The position numbers and the translations under genes were made by a program. The notes below the pieces were generated by a model that was given only the letters and a program-made list of their open reading frames with translations, was not told the DNA's origin and made no database searches. From positions 124,001-188,000 of the forward strand of contig NZ_PYOC01000008.1 of assembly GCF_003026215.1 (NCBI RefSeq): 64,000 bases of DNA. The letters run 5' to 3'. Positions 10,862-20,286 of the stretch are shown here, one piece after another; position 1 is the stretch's first letter, and each line of letters starts with the position of its first letter. Source of the stretch: Photobacterium indicum (GTDB lineage: Bacteria; Pseudomonadota; Gammaproteobacteria; Enterobacterales; Vibrionaceae).

Positions 10862-10887
10862 AAAGGGGCTGATTAGCCCCTTTTTTT
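10862..10887 (+). terminator. pnp terminator
   Basis: AAAGGGGCT / AGCCCCTTT with a GATT loop and continuing T-run, 24 bases after the pnp stop. Confidence 0.93.
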
Positions 10888-10920
10888 ATATCTAAATTAT
10901 GTACTTCAGGGAGAACAGCA

Positions 10921-11814
10921 TTGATTGCAAACAGGTTAAAGCTCGTATGCATTGCCGCAGTGATGGTACTAACAGGATGTGCATCGTCTCAAGCGAAATG
11001 GACCCATCCTCCGATGGCAGTACCATTTCAGCCTACGATTCAACAGCAAATACAATTGGCGCGTATTGATCAATTACTAAAGCGTGATGATCTCGATAAA
11101 GCGACTGTTGCACAAATGTTTTATGAGCGTGGTTTATTGAATGACAGCCTGGGCTTACGTGATTTGGCACGCCTTGATTTTAACCAGTCTCTTTCATTGA
11201 AGCCAAATCAGCCTGATGTTTTTAATATTCTCGGTGTGTATTTTACCCAAAGTGCCCATTTTGATGCCGCGTATGAAGCGTTTGATTCAACCCTAGAGTT
11301 AAACCCTCAGCATCCGTTTGCTCAGCGTAACCGTGGTATCGCTTTATATTATGGTGGTCGTTTAGCATTGGCTCACGATGATTTGTTGGTGCATTACCAA
11401 CAAGGTGTGAATGACCCTTATCGTGTTATTTGGTTATATTTTGTTGAATTTGAACAAGATTCAGAAACAGCAGCTCAAAAATTAAAGCTACGTTATGATG
11501 CCAGTGATAAGCAAGATTGGGGATGGCAAATTGTACGTCTGTATCTTGGTGAGATCACAGAAACTCAATTTTTGAATGAGATTGCGACGGAAAGTGAAAG
11601 TAATGATCAGTTAGCAGAGCGCTTGACTGAAGGGTACTTCTACCTTGCGAAGGCGTATCAACAACAAGGTGACTTTTCTGCGGCTGTGATGCTATACAAG
11701 TTAGCCTTAGCGGGGAACGTGTATGAGTTTGTTGAGCACCGTTTCTCATTGTTAGAAATCAGTAGAATTATGACAGCTTATGAAGCACAAAATGGACAAA
11801 AAGAGACTAACTAG
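10921..11814 (+). CDS. nlpI: Lipoprotein NlpI
   Basis: Outer-membrane-anchored TPR lipoprotein; in E. coli it is an adaptor for the Prc protease and a scaffold for peptidoglycan hydrolases. The product is 297 residues (294 in E. coli). The start is TTG with AGGGAGA six bases upstream, giving a short signal sequence and the lipobox LTGC with Cys20. TPR-like helices follow, including FNILGVYFTQSAHFDAAYEAFDSTLELNP and QRNRGIALYYGG. An internal ATG would delete half of the signal sequence. The pnp-nlpI order is standard. Confidence 0.95.
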   Translation: MIANRLKLVCIAAVMVLTGCASSQAKWTHPPMAVPFQPTIQQQIQLARIDQLLKRDDLDKATVAQMFYERGLLNDSLGLRDLARLDFNQSLSLKPNQPDVFNILGVYFTQSAHFDAAYEAFDSTLELNPQHPFAQRNRGIALYYGGRLALAHDDLLVHYQQGVNDPYRVIWLYFVEFEQDSETAAQKLKLRYDASDKQDWGWQIVRLYLGEITETQFLNEIATESESNDQLAERLTEGYFYLAKAYQQQGDFSAAVMLYKLALAGNVYEFVEHRFSLLEISRIMTAYEAQNGQKETN

Positions 11815-11850
11815 TTTCTTTCTATTGATTGCCACATAACGCTATGAAGA

Positions 11851-11877
11851 AAAGCCGCGATTTGTCGCGGCTTTTTT
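11851..11877. terminator. Bidirectional terminator between nlpI and ubiV
   Basis: AAAGCCGCGA / TCGCGGCTTT with a TTTG loop; the plus strand ends in TTTTTTG and the minus strand in TTTTCTTC. It serves the convergent nlpI and ubiU-ubiV units. Confidence 0.88.
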
Positions 11878-11924
11878 GTATCTGATTAAAAATGTTTGAA
11901 TAACAATTATTTGAATAAAAAATA

Positions 11925-12800
11925 TTACTCGATATTTAGACCCGCAACGCTATGCCAATAACCATTACAATGATGGCCCCCCACAAGTGTGTGGCGAGTG
12001 GTGCTCTGTTCATTTAACTTAAAGTCGTTTACTTTGCTTAACGTATCAATACTGAGCGGACTTAAGCGAACGACATCAACAAGATCCTGCATACTTTTCA
12101 GATCGTTGACCAAGTTATAACAGTAGCCAGATTGGGTTTGAATACCATTTAGCGTAAAGACTTTTTGGTCTTCTTGGCTATTAACGGTAATGCCTGTTGG
12201 ATACTTGATACAGCAAGTTTCGCAATCATCTTTGGCTTTATCTTCCGCGCGTGCAGTAAAACAACGAGCTGAATAGGCCAGTGGTAGATAACCGTAGCTG
12301 AAAACTTCCGTTTCAAACTTATCTCGAATACCTAATTTTTCGCATTCGACGACAACATTCTGGAGCCACTCTTTAGACAGCTCGACGGGCATACACCAGC
12401 GTGTCATGCCTTTCTTCAAAAAAAGATCTAGTGTCTGGGCGTTGTAGCAATTAACCGCGGCACCAACTACAAATGGCACTTTTTTCTCATGAGCGAGTTG
12501 AATCGCTGATACATCGTTAGCTTCTATAATGAAATCGCCGTTATCGATGTACTTTTTCATGATGTTGACTTCGCTAGGTGCTTCTAGCAATGCCATGGTC
12601 GACAAGACAACTTGCTTACCGGTAGAAGAGAGATCTTTTGCGATATCAAACCAATGAGCAGGCTTCATTTCACGACGTTTTGAGCAAACCGTCTCACCAA
12701 GATAGATAATATCGGTGTCTGTTTCTTTTGCTTGTTGATAAAAATCTTCAACATCGGTTTTTGGCCAAAAATAAAGAAGAGGGCCCAAAGAGTATTTCAT
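11925..12800 (-). CDS. ubiV: Ubiquinone biosynthesis protein UbiV (U32 peptidase-like)
   Basis: Works with UbiU in O2-independent hydroxylation during ubiquinone synthesis, with UbiT as accessory factor (known from E. coli). The 291-residue protein starts [14 protein letters not shown], close to E. coli UbiV (YhbV). All four 4Fe-4S ligands sit at the same residue numbers as in E. coli: C39, C180, C193 and C197. The ATG at 12800 was chosen over an in-frame start at 12821 because AAGGAG lies seven bases upstream and the longer form overlaps the end of ubiU. It follows ubiU after 11 bases in one operon. Confidence 0.95.
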   Translation of the reverse strand: MKYSLGPLLYFWPKTDVEDFYQQAKETDTDIIYLGETVCSKRREMKPAHWFDIAKDLSSTGKQVVLSTMALLEAPSEVNIMKKYIDNGDFIIEANDVSAIQLAHEKKVPFVVGAAVNCYNAQTLDLFLKKGMTRWCMPVELSKEWLQNVVVECEKLGIRDKFETEVFSYGYLPLAYSARCFTARAEDKAKDDCETCCIKYPTGITVNSQEDQKVFTLNGIQTQSGYCYNLVNDLKSMQDLVDVVRLSPLSIDTLSKVNDFKLNEQSTTRHTLVGGHHCNGYWHSVAGLNIE

Positions 12801-12811
12801 GTTTGGCTCCT

Positions 12812-13819
12812 TTATTGCCATTTGCGGTGATAAGCACCGAGTGTTGTTTGTTTACCTTCAGAGACGTTGCCTAAGCAAGCATTCCAAGCTGGCTCGACGC
12901 TGTAGCCTTCAGGGTTGGCTTTATAACGATCAATGGCTGCTCGCCATGTTTTAGTTACCTGCTCAACATAAGCCGGGCTACGTTGACGACCTTCTATTTT
13001 TACCGACGCAATATTGGCGGCAAAGAGTTCTGGTAATATTTCTAACGTATTGAGGCTCGTTGGTTCTTCCAAGGCATGGTAGCGCTTATTATCACCCTCA
13101 ATATTGACATCGAAGCGACCTTTACACAGTGTCGGGTATCCTGCATTTTCACCTGCGGCATAACGATCAATTAACACATCGTTTAATCGAGATTCAAGCC
13201 CTTGCGCCGTTTCTTGCCAGCGAACAAATTTAGCCGGTGAACATGCGCCTACCGTATTGGGCGATTCACCTGTCATGTAAGAAGATAAGTAACAACGACC
13301 TTCAGCCATAATGCACAAGCTACCAAACGCGAATACCTCTAGATCCATATCGGTATTACGTGCGAGTTGCTTTACTTGATGAATCGACAGTACACGCGGC
13401 AATACTACGCGCTTCACATTGAAGTTCTGTTTATAGAAATCAATGGCTGCAGTATTGGTTGCTGATGCTTGAACCGATAAGTGCAGTTCAAGATCAGGAT
13501 AACGCGTTGCGGCATATTCTAATACCGCTATATCAGCCACGATGAGGGCATCTACCCCCATAGCAACAGCATTGTCTACCGCTTTCGTCCAGCGACTAAA
13601 ACCGTCTGGGTGGGCAAAAGTATTAAGGGCAACATGCAGCTTTCTGTTGTGATCTTGCACATATTGAACAGCTTTTTCTAGCTTACGACCTGTAAAGTTT
13701 AAACCAGCGAAATGGCGGGCATTGGTATCATCTTTAAAGCCGATGTATACCGCGTCAGCACCGTTATCAATCGCTGTTTTTAAGGCTGGAAGGTTACCAG
13801 CGGGGCAAAGTAGCTCCAT
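12812..13819 (-). CDS. ubiU: Ubiquinone biosynthesis protein UbiU (U32 peptidase-like)
   Basis: Partner of UbiV in anaerobic ubiquinone synthesis; the pair binds 4Fe-4S clusters and hydroxylates without oxygen (known family biology). The product is 335 residues and begins [27 protein letters not shown], typical of U32 proteins. The cluster ligands C169, C176, C193 and C232 match the E. coli positions exactly. First gene of a ubiU-ubiV operon. A weak FNR-like sequence lies about 100 bases upstream (TTGATTTAGGACAA, 13918-13931, plus strand), which would fit the FNR control reported for E. coli, but the match is poor. Confidence 0.95.
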   Translation of the reverse strand: MELLCPAGNLPALKTAIDNGADAVYIGFKDDTNARHFAGLNFTGRKLEKAVQYVQDHNRKLHVALNTFAHPDGFSRWTKAVDNAVAMGVDALIVADIAVLEYAATRYPDLELHLSVQASATNTAAIDFYKQNFNVKRVVLPRVLSIHQVKQLARNTDMDLEVFAFGSLCIMAEGRCYLSSYMTGESPNTVGACSPAKFVRWQETAQGLESRLNDVLIDRYAAGENAGYPTLCKGRFDVNIEGDNKRYHALEEPTSLNTLEILPELFAANIASVKIEGRQRSPAYVEQVTKTWRAAIDRYKANPEGYSVEPAWNACLGNVSEGKQTTLGAYHRKWQ

Positions 13820-13874
13820 ATTATTTTTATCAACCAGTCTTTGATGGGAATAATAAGTAATAGAGCAAATAGTA

Positions 13875-13891
13875 GGGGGCTTAGTGCCCCC
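13875..13891 (-). terminator. GC-rich hairpin after the GGDEF-EAL gene
   Basis: GGGGGC / GCCCCC with a five-base loop. It lies between the stop of the GGDEF-EAL gene and ubiU on the minus strand. The minus-strand tail is TACTATTT and the plus-strand tail TTGTTTT, so termination efficiency and direction are uncertain. Confidence 0.45.
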
Positions 13892-13963
13892 TTGTTTTGA
13901 TGTCAGGCAGGTTTTTGTTGATTTAGGACAACTTTTTAGTGGTAGATGGACATATAAAAGTGA

Positions 13964-16003
13964 TTAATCTTTACTTCGACTGTTTTTTACTAAAATCGCT
14001 TCGAGTTCATTTTTTGGCAACGGACGATAGAAATGGAACCCTTGGATATAGTCACAATTGAGGTTTGACAACAAGGTTGCTTGTTGACGTGTTTCGACCC
14101 CTTCCGCGACGATACTCATATTAAGGGCTTTACCCAAGTTAATGATGTTTTCAATTAAGGTTACTTGCTTGGGCACCGTATCGATGTCATTAATAAAGGC
14201 GCGGTCAATTTTGAGCTCATCAAGTGGAAAACGTGCTAAATAAGATAATGATGAATAGCCAGTACCAAAGTCATCTATCGATAGTGCAAACCCGAGGTTT
14301 TTTATCGCGTTTAACATTTGTATGGTGTGTTCACCATCACTCATTACGGCGCTTTCGGTTAACTCAAAGGTAATATCAGTGGCATTGACGCCTGTGCTTT
14401 TGAGTAGCTTTTTCACAAAATCAATGAGGTTTGGGTTACCAAATTGTTGTGGTGATAAGTTGATCGCCACACGTCCAGATAAGATACCTTGTTGTTTCCA
14501 GCGTCTTACCGTTGTGAAAACTTCTCGCATAACGACCAAGCCAAGCTGCTCGATTAATCCTGAGTTTTCAGCGACGGGAATAAATTGTGCTGGGCTAATA
14601 TAACCTTCAACAGGGTGCTTCCAGCGAACTAATGCTTCAGCACCATCAATAGCAAAGTCGCGAGCATTTACTTTAGGTTGGTACCAGACTTCTAATCCAT
14701 TATTTTGCAGTACTTTTTGAAGTTCTATTTCTAACCACAAGCGCATGCGCGCTTCTTTATTCATGGCTTCATTGAATTTAACTAAACGATTACGCCCACG
14801 ATTTTTGGCTTCATACATCGCGGTATCGGCATTTTGCAGCAAAATACGTGCATCATTACCATTACCAGGGTAAGACACCATGCCAATTGAGCACGCCAAA
14901 TGTTTGCTGAAATGGTGCAGATCAAAAGGTTGGTTAATTAACGAGATAACTTGCTGAGCAACGAGATCGCCCGCTCTATCGTGCTCGGGTTCAGATAAAA
15001 CAATCCCAAATTCATCGCCACCCAAATGACCAATAATGGCATTTTCCGGCAATAAACGGCGTAAGCGTTGTGATATTTCTTGCAGTACCCGATCACCAAT
15101 ATGATGACCTAATGAATCATTAATATTTTTGAAGTTATCGATATCGAGGTACAGCATGACCAGTGGTGTTTCACTGGTGATTAGACTTTCTAATCGACGG
15201 CTAAAACCATGGCGATTGTACAAACCTGTTAATGGGTCTGTATGAACAAGCTGTTCAACTTGTCCTTGTTGCACGGTGTGTTCAGCAGCGTCTTGTAGTT
15301 TAACCTGCTTAGCGGGTGAGCCCATTAAAGTAATGTCTGATGTGGTAACCAATAATGGACGTTCAGTACAGCAGCGTGGGCTTGTGTGGCATTTTCGGGG
15401 AGCGCCACTCGGTATTTGAGACAGAGTTTCACCTAAGATGCGCTGACTATGGCCATCAATCAGTAAACGGCCAAGTTCTTCACCTAATAATTCTTTAGAA
15501 TTATCGAATCCTAATAAATTCGCCGCAACTTGGTTAGCCGATATAATTATGTCAGCTTCAACAATACACATGCCGTCAGAGATCAATTCGTTCAGCTGAT
15601 TTAATTGATGTTCAAGTTCTTCTAGTGAGTTAACTAAAACTTGTCGTTCAGACGTATCGACTGAATGCAGTACAATATGGCTAATATCTCCGGTTTTATT
15701 TCGCAGTGGTGACAGGCTGAAATGCATGCTGGTTTCATGACGGCTGTCATCCAGAACCACTTCACCTTCAACCGACTCCCCTTGAAAGGCGCGTTCATAA
15801 AATGGACGCAGAGAGCGATAGAAGGCTTGCCCTAGAATATCTCTATCATTTTGACCAACAAGATCATCACGCTGAAGACCGCTTATTTCGCAGTAACGAT
15901 TATTAACGACTAAGTAGTTATGTTGTGGATCTAATACTGCAAACAGAAACGGACTGTTATCTGTGAGCAGAGGAAACCAATAATTAAGTTGCTCTGTCGG
16001 CAT
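13964..16003 (-). CDS. PAS-PAS-GGDEF-EAL protein (c-di-GMP cyclase/phosphodiesterase)
   Basis: Predicted cytoplasmic protein of 679 residues with no membrane helix. A PAS domain (about 15-118) and a second PAS-like region (about 135-235) precede GGDEF and EAL domains. The active-site GGDEF is intact (328-332), as are EAL (456-458, in EALVRW), the ELTES glutamate, DDFGTGYSS and EGVET. Both activities are therefore possible. No RxxD inhibitory site stands at the usual spot before GGDEF (the sequence there is PENAI). A cysteine-rich patch CHTSPRCC near residue 205 sits in the second PAS region. The gene separates ubiUV from ubiT, which are neighbours in E. coli; no functional link is shown. Confidence 0.9.
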   Translation of the reverse strand: MPTEQLNYWFPLLTDNSPFLFAVLDPQHNYLVVNNRYCEISGLQRDDLVGQNDRDILGQAFYRSLRPFYERAFQGESVEGEVVLDDSRHETSMHFSLSPLRNKTGDISHIVLHSVDTSERQVLVNSLEELEHQLNQLNELISDGMCIVEADIIISANQVAANLLGFDNSKELLGEELGRLLIDGHSQRILGETLSQIPSGAPRKCHTSPRCCTERPLLVTTSDITLMGSPAKQVKLQDAAEHTVQQGQVEQLVHTDPLTGLYNRHGFSRRLESLITSETPLVMLYLDIDNFKNINDSLGHHIGDRVLQEISQRLRRLLPENAIIGHLGGDEFGIVLSEPEHDRAGDLVAQQVISLINQPFDLHHFSKHLACSIGMVSYPGNGNDARILLQNADTAMYEAKNRGRNRLVKFNEAMNKEARMRLWLEIELQKVLQNNGLEVWYQPKVNARDFAIDGAEALVRWKHPVEGYISPAQFIPVAENSGLIEQLGLVVMREVFTTVRRWKQQGILSGRVAINLSPQQFGNPNLIDFVKKLLKSTGVNATDITFELTESAVMSDGEHTIQMLNAIKNLGFALSIDDFGTGYSSLSYLARFPLDELKIDRAFINDIDTVPKQVTLIENIINLGKALNMSIVAEGVETRQQATLLSNLNCDYIQGFHFYRPLPKNELEAILVKNSRSKD

Positions 16004-16267
16004 TAAAGCACCGTATATCCATATTCAGATTGAAAATAGCGCGGGGTTACCAAATTGAATAACCATAATGAGTAGCACTATAAAGGGTGACTATGATTTT
16101 AATGTTTCATCTCATGAGTCGTGTTCTGTAATATAACCCGTGAATGAGGAAGAATTCTAAATTTTGCGTTGAGAGAAGCGTTTTTTTTGACTCAAGGCAT
16201 GAAAATGTTTCCCAAGGTTGCAATACAATCAGGTATTAATAGCGGTAGTGATAGGAAAATACATACA

Positions 16268-16789
16268 GTGATAACCCAACTTCGAAAGCACATTGTTCAA
16301 CATGGTCCTGCGTTACTTCGCGTTCCAGCAAAATTGACGCCTTTTACGGTTCAGAAAAAAATGATGTTAGAAGGCTTAACACTCGTTTTTAAGGAAGCGT
16401 TAGAAGATGGTGATTTTGAATTTCTTGATGGACGATGGTTAAAAGTCGAAGTCAGGGATTTAGAACTGCACTGGTATATTAGCTACCAAGATGACAAACT
16501 AGTCGTCTCTGAACATATCGAGCAAGAAGATGTTAGCTTCAGTGGCGAATGTAATGACTTAGTCTTAATTGCCGCACGTAAAGAAGACCCTGACACCTTA
16601 TTTTTTCAACGTCGTCTTCGTATAGAAGGGGATACTGAGTTAGGACTGGAAGTAAAGAACTTGATGGACAGTATTGATCTAGATTCTTTGCCTTCGCCAC
16701 TCAAATTTTTGTTACAGCAATCGGCAGACTTCATTCAAAAAGGAATGCAAGATGCTGGTGCTGAAAAAGAGGTTATGAATGCTCATTAG
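16268..16789 (+). CDS. ubiT: Ubiquinone biosynthesis accessory factor UbiT (SCP2 domain)
   Basis: SCP2/sterol-carrier-like lipid-binding protein required with UbiUV for oxygen-independent ubiquinone synthesis. From GTG at 16268 the product is 173 residues, matching E. coli UbiT (174), and includes KLTPF, GDFEFLEGRW-like, AARKEDPDTLFFQRRLRIEGDTELGL and the LQQSADFIQKGM C-terminal helix. The frame is open further upstream (TTG at 16169, ATG at 16199), which would add 23-33 residues with no counterpart in E. coli. AGGA lies 11 bases before the GTG, so the start is reasonable but not certain. The stop overlaps the next gene by 11 bases. Confidence 0.92.
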   Translation: MITQLRKHIVQHGPALLRVPAKLTPFTVQKKMMLEGLTLVFKEALEDGDFEFLDGRWLKVEVRDLELHWYISYQDDKLVVSEHIEQEDVSFSGECNDLVLIAARKEDPDTLFFQRRLRIEGDTELGLEVKNLMDSIDLDSLPSPLKFLLQQSADFIQKGMQDAGAEKEVMNAH

Positions 16790-17282
16790 AACTGAAGCAC
16801 CTGCGGATATTCTACCCATAGATCGATTGCTGAAGACGGTGTTTGAGACCGATGCTGAAGCTGATTTAGTGATGAGATTACGTGAGAATAGTCACCGTAC
16901 ATTATCTCTTGTTGCGTGTAGCGATGACGGCGAGGTGATTGGACATATTCTCTTTAGCCCAGTTACCGTTGATGATGTGGATGACAATTGGCAAGGCTTA
17001 GCACCCTTAGCGGTAAAACCTGAATACCAACGACAAGGTATCGGAAAAGCATTAATGGAAGAAGCAAAATTAATGCTTGCTGATTTTGGTTACCCGGTTG
17101 TCGTTGTGCTTGGTCACAGTGAATATTATCCACAAGTGGGTTTCGAGAAAGCCTCTGAATACGGTCTTGGTTGTATTTGGGAAGTACCCGATGAAGCCTT
17201 CATGGTGTTAGAAGTGATACCTGAGCATCTAGCTGGTAAATCTGGCGTCGTTAAATACAGTGAAGAATTTTCAGCTCTGTAA
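16779..17282 (+). CDS. yhbS: GNAT-family N-acetyltransferase YhbS
   Basis: The 167-residue protein equals E. coli YhbS in length and aligns through most of it. The acetyl-CoA binding loop QRQGIGKALM (about residues 86-95) and the C-terminal GHSEYYPQVGF segment (about 111-121) are clear. The substrate is unknown here; in E. coli the gene has been linked to small-RNA control and the protein is a putative acyltransferase. It overlaps ubiT by 11 bases and is probably translationally coupled to it. Confidence 0.9.
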   Translation: MLIRTEAPADILPIDRLLKTVFETDAEADLVMRLRENSHRTLSLVACSDDGEVIGHILFSPVTVDDVDDNWQGLAPLAVKPEYQRQGIGKALMEEAKLMLADFGYPVVVVLGHSEYYPQVGFEKASEYGLGCIWEVPDEAFMVLEVIPEHLAGKSGVVKYSEEFSAL

Positions 17283-17330
17283 TTCCGGTAATATCATGGA
17301 ATATAGCTTGATTCCATATTCATCATAAAT

Positions 17331-17356
17331 ACCACCTTAAAAGGTGGTTTTTTATT
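17331..17356 (+). terminator. Terminator after yhbS
   Basis: ACCACCTT / AAGGTGGT separated by two bases, followed by TTTTTTATTTTT. It ends the ubiT-yhbS unit. Confidence 0.9.
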
Positions 17357-17471
17357 TTTGATGATGGCTATATTAAACGCATACTGGGTATATCTTGGTG
17401 GTGTGGTATGAATTTGATAGGATTGCCGCCCAAAGTGTTTACCACTACTAAAAGCTTATTGTGAGTATTGA

Positions 17472-17873
17472 ATGAAACAGCGTGATATTCAGGTATTGCA
17501 AGAAATGGGGTTAACCTATTGGCAGGTACGCAAACCGGAGTTATTCCCTAATATGCAAGTACCTGTCATCGATCTACCTGAAAGTTGCAAACTATTGTTT
17601 ATTACTGATGATGAACTGAATGAGCATGATGCTTGGTTGTTTGGGCGTATTTTAGGCAGTATGAAATTGACGCCTGAACAAGCGTTATCATTACCTTTAG
17701 AAGCGGTAGAGCAAGTTGCAGAACATCATTTAATCTGGTGTTGGTTTGCAGGTTGCCAAGGCGCACACCCTGTTGGTTGCCAAGTGTTGAATTCCAGTTC
17801 ATTGCAAGCAATGCATTCAAACCCATCCAGTAAAAAAGCCCTATGGCAGCAGATTTGTTCTTATGATAAATAA
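17472..17873 (+). CDS. holD: DNA polymerase III psi subunit
   Basis: Psi links the clamp loader, through chi, to single-strand binding protein. The 133-residue product is divergent but shows family features: an N-terminal MGLTYWQVRKP segment, the middle LTPEQALSLPLEAVEQV helix and the C-terminal NPSSKKALWQQICSYDK, which closely matches the E. coli end. The identification is strengthened by overlap with rimI, the known holD-rimI arrangement. The start is ATG with a weak upstream ribosome-binding sequence. Confidence 0.9.
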   Translation: MKQRDIQVLQEMGLTYWQVRKPELFPNMQVPVIDLPESCKLLFITDDELNEHDAWLFGRILGSMKLTPEQALSLPLEAVEQVAEHHLIWCWFAGCQGAHPVGCQVLNSSSLQAMHSNPSSKKALWQQICSYDK

Positions 17874-18309
17874 AATTGTTCCACTTGAAGCGCAACACTA
17901 TGATGATGTTTGGCGTATAGAACGTGCCGCCAACACTTTTCCGTGGGCTGAATCGATGATTCGTAAAGAGCCTAACAATATCGCGACGAATTTTGTTTTG
18001 TTAGTCGATGATATACTCGTGGGCTATTGTTATGGTCAGCTGGTAGCTGGTGAGGCAACATTACTGAATATTGCGGTTGATCCTAATCAGCAAGGAAAGG
18101 GTTACGGTAAAGCGTTGTTAGACGGCTTTATTGATATATTACAACAGCGGAATGCTGAAGATATTTGGCTTGAAGTGCGCGCCAGTAATGTTCGTGCTTA
18201 TAAACTGTATGAAGCGACAGGCTTTAACGAGATAAACCGCCGTGAAGGGTATTATCCTTCTGAAAATGGACGTGAAGATGCGTTAATTATGACGTATTTG
18301 GTTATGTAG
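17863..18309 (+). CDS. rimI: Ribosomal protein S18-alanine N-acetyltransferase RimI
   Basis: Acetylates the N-terminal alanine of ribosomal protein S18. At 148 residues it equals E. coli RimI. The acetyl-CoA loop QQGKGYGKALL (about 77-87), LEVRASNVRAYKLYEATGF (about 106-124) and the YYP motif near the C-terminus are present. It overlaps holD by 11 bases. Confidence 0.96.
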   Translation: MINKIVPLEAQHYDDVWRIERAANTFPWAESMIRKEPNNIATNFVLLVDDILVGYCYGQLVAGEATLLNIAVDPNQQGKGYGKALLDGFIDILQQRNAEDIWLEVRASNVRAYKLYEATGFNEINRREGYYPSENGREDALIMTYLVM

Positions 18310-18528
18310 CCTTTATATCTCCTTTGTTATCTCTGTTTCTTTTCGTGGGATTTGCGTATAATTCCGCCATTATCAGGCTCCTGAGTTCCATCTATTTCCT
18401 GCGTACGATTGAGGTCGACATGTAATTTGTTGCTATAACACAATTTTCGCAGTTCCCTGCCTACGCAGGCGATGGCACTTTTCTAGGGTCAGCCCCTATT
18501 GGAATCTCTCACAGGATTATCAACACTT

Positions 18529-20109
18529 ATGTCTTTTTTACAAGAAGTGGGTAAACGTAGAACGTTTGCCATCATTTCTCACCCCGATGCGGGTAAAACC
18601 ACCATTACTGAAAAAGTTCTTTTATTCGGAAACGCTATTCAAAAAGCGGGTACCGTAAAAGGTCGCGGTTCTAATCAACACGCGAAATCAGACTGGATGG
18701 AAATGGAAAAAGAACGTGGTATCTCAGTAACGACTTCTGTGATGCAGTTCCCATTCAATGATTGCCTCGTGAACCTTCTTGATACTCCTGGACACGAAGA
18801 TTTCTCGGAAGATACGTACCGTACATTAACGGCTGTGGACTCATGTCTAATGGTTATCGATGCCGCTAAAGGTGTCGAAGATCGTACGCGTAAGTTGATG
18901 GAAGTAACCCGTTTACGTGATACGCCAATCGTTACTTTCATGAACAAAATGGACCGTGAAGTACGTGATCCAATGGAAGTATTAGATGAAGTTGAAACCG
19001 AGCTAAATATGGCTTGTGCGCCAATTTCATGGCCGATTGGGTGTGGTAAAGAATTTAAAGGTGTTTACCACATTCACCGTGATGAAACTATTTTGTATGA
19101 ATCTGGCCATGGCCACGAGATTCAAGAAGTACGCACCATTAAAGGGTTAGATAACCCTGAGTTAGATGTTGCTGTTGGTGAGTCACTGGCTGCAAGCGTA
19201 CGTGAAGAACTTGAGTTGGTTATTGGTGCTGCGCACGAATTTGATCTTGAGTTGTTCTTGAAAGGTGAATTAACACCAGTATTCTTTGGTACAGCACTGG
19301 GTAACTTTGGTGTTGACCACATGCTTGAAGGCTTAACGCAGTGGGCGCCAGCACCACAAACACGTAAAGCTAATGAGCGCGATGTAGAAGCTATCGAAGA
19401 GAAGTTCTCGGGTTTCGTTTTTAAAATTCAAGCCAACATGGATCCTAAGCACCGCGACCGTATCGCCTTTATGCGTATCGTGTCAGGTACTTATAACCAA
19501 GGCATGAAAATGAACCATGTACGTACTGGTAAAAATATCAGTATTTCTGATGCGGTAACCTTTATGGCTGGTGACCGTACACGTGCAGAACAAGCGTATG
19601 CGGGCGACATCATTGGTTTGCATAACCACGGTACGATTCAGATTGGTGATACGTTCACCCAAGGTGAGAACCTTAAGTTTGCTGGTATTCCAAACTTTGC
19701 ACCTGAACTGTTCCGCCGTATTCGCCTAAAAGATCCATTGAGGCAGAAGCAATTGCTTAAAGGCTTAGTACAGTTATCTGAAGAAGGTGCTGTACAGGTT
19801 TTCCGTCCTTTACAAAACAATGATTTGATTGTTGGTGCGGTGGGTGTGCTTCAGTTTGATGTGGTTGTGGCACGCTTAAAAGCAGAATACAACGTAGAAG
19901 CCATCTACGAAGGTATTAATGTTGCGACAGCACGTTGGGTTGAGTGTGATGATGTGAAAACATTAGAAGAATTCAAACGTAAAAACCAACAGAACCTCGC
20001 TCTCGATGGCGGTGATAACTTAGCATATGTTGCACCAACCATGGTCAATTTGAATTTGGCGAAAGAGCGTTTCCCTGCTGTTGAATTCCATGCCACTCGT
20101 GAGCACTAA
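18529..20109 (+). CDS. prfC: Peptide chain release factor 3 (RF3)
   Basis: GTPase that removes RF1/RF2 from the ribosome after termination. The 526-residue product matches E. coli (529). GTPase motifs: HPDAGKTT (18-25), DTPGH, NKMD; the RF3-specific second half follows ([22 protein letters not shown]). The ATG at 18529 gives the typical [20 protein letters not shown] start; an in-frame upstream start at 18499 would add ten unlike residues. AGGA is 12 bases upstream, a slightly long spacing. A leader of about 165 bases follows a good -10 element (TATAAT, 18357-18362) that lacks a clear -35. Confidence 0.97.
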   Translation: MSFLQEVGKRRTFAIISHPDAGKTTITEKVLLFGNAIQKAGTVKGRGSNQHAKSDWMEMEKERGISVTTSVMQFPFNDCLVNLLDTPGHEDFSEDTYRTLTAVDSCLMVIDAAKGVEDRTRKLMEVTRLRDTPIVTFMNKMDREVRDPMEVLDEVETELNMACAPISWPIGCGKEFKGVYHIHRDETILYESGHGHEIQEVRTIKGLDNPELDVAVGESLAASVREELELVIGAAHEFDLELFLKGELTPVFFGTALGNFGVDHMLEGLTQWAPAPQTRKANERDVEAIEEKFSGFVFKIQANMDPKHRDRIAFMRIVSGTYNQGMKMNHVRTGKNISISDAVTFMAGDRTRAEQAYAGDIIGLHNHGTIQIGDTFTQGENLKFAGIPNFAPELFRRIRLKDPLRQKQLLKGLVQLSEEGAVQVFRPLQNNDLIVGAVGVLQFDVVVARLKAEYNVEAIYEGINVATARWVECDDVKTLEEFKRKNQQNLALDGGDNLAYVAPTMVNLNLAKERFPAVEFHATREH

Positions 20110-20147
20110 TCACAATTAGAGCCAGCAACGAGTAACATGTTCAGAAG

Positions 20148-20174
20148 GCCGTCACATTTGTGGCGGCTTTTTTT
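20148..20174 (+). terminator. prfC terminator
   Basis: GCCGTCAC / GTGGCGGC, eight pairs with one G-U, ATTT loop, followed by TTTTTTT. Confidence 0.88.
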
Positions 20175-20286
20175 GTGCTTTATGTCCTGATATCAACCAA
20201 CAACCTGATATAACTCTGAATCCTGCATCTTTAGGTTGCTTGGGTGTATACTCCCGTTGTGCATATGGGCAACAAGGAGTTAAACA

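Noticed and set aside
14322..14603. 93-codon plus-strand frame inside the GGDEF-EAL gene
   Set aside because: Antisense shadow of a strongly conserved EAL domain.
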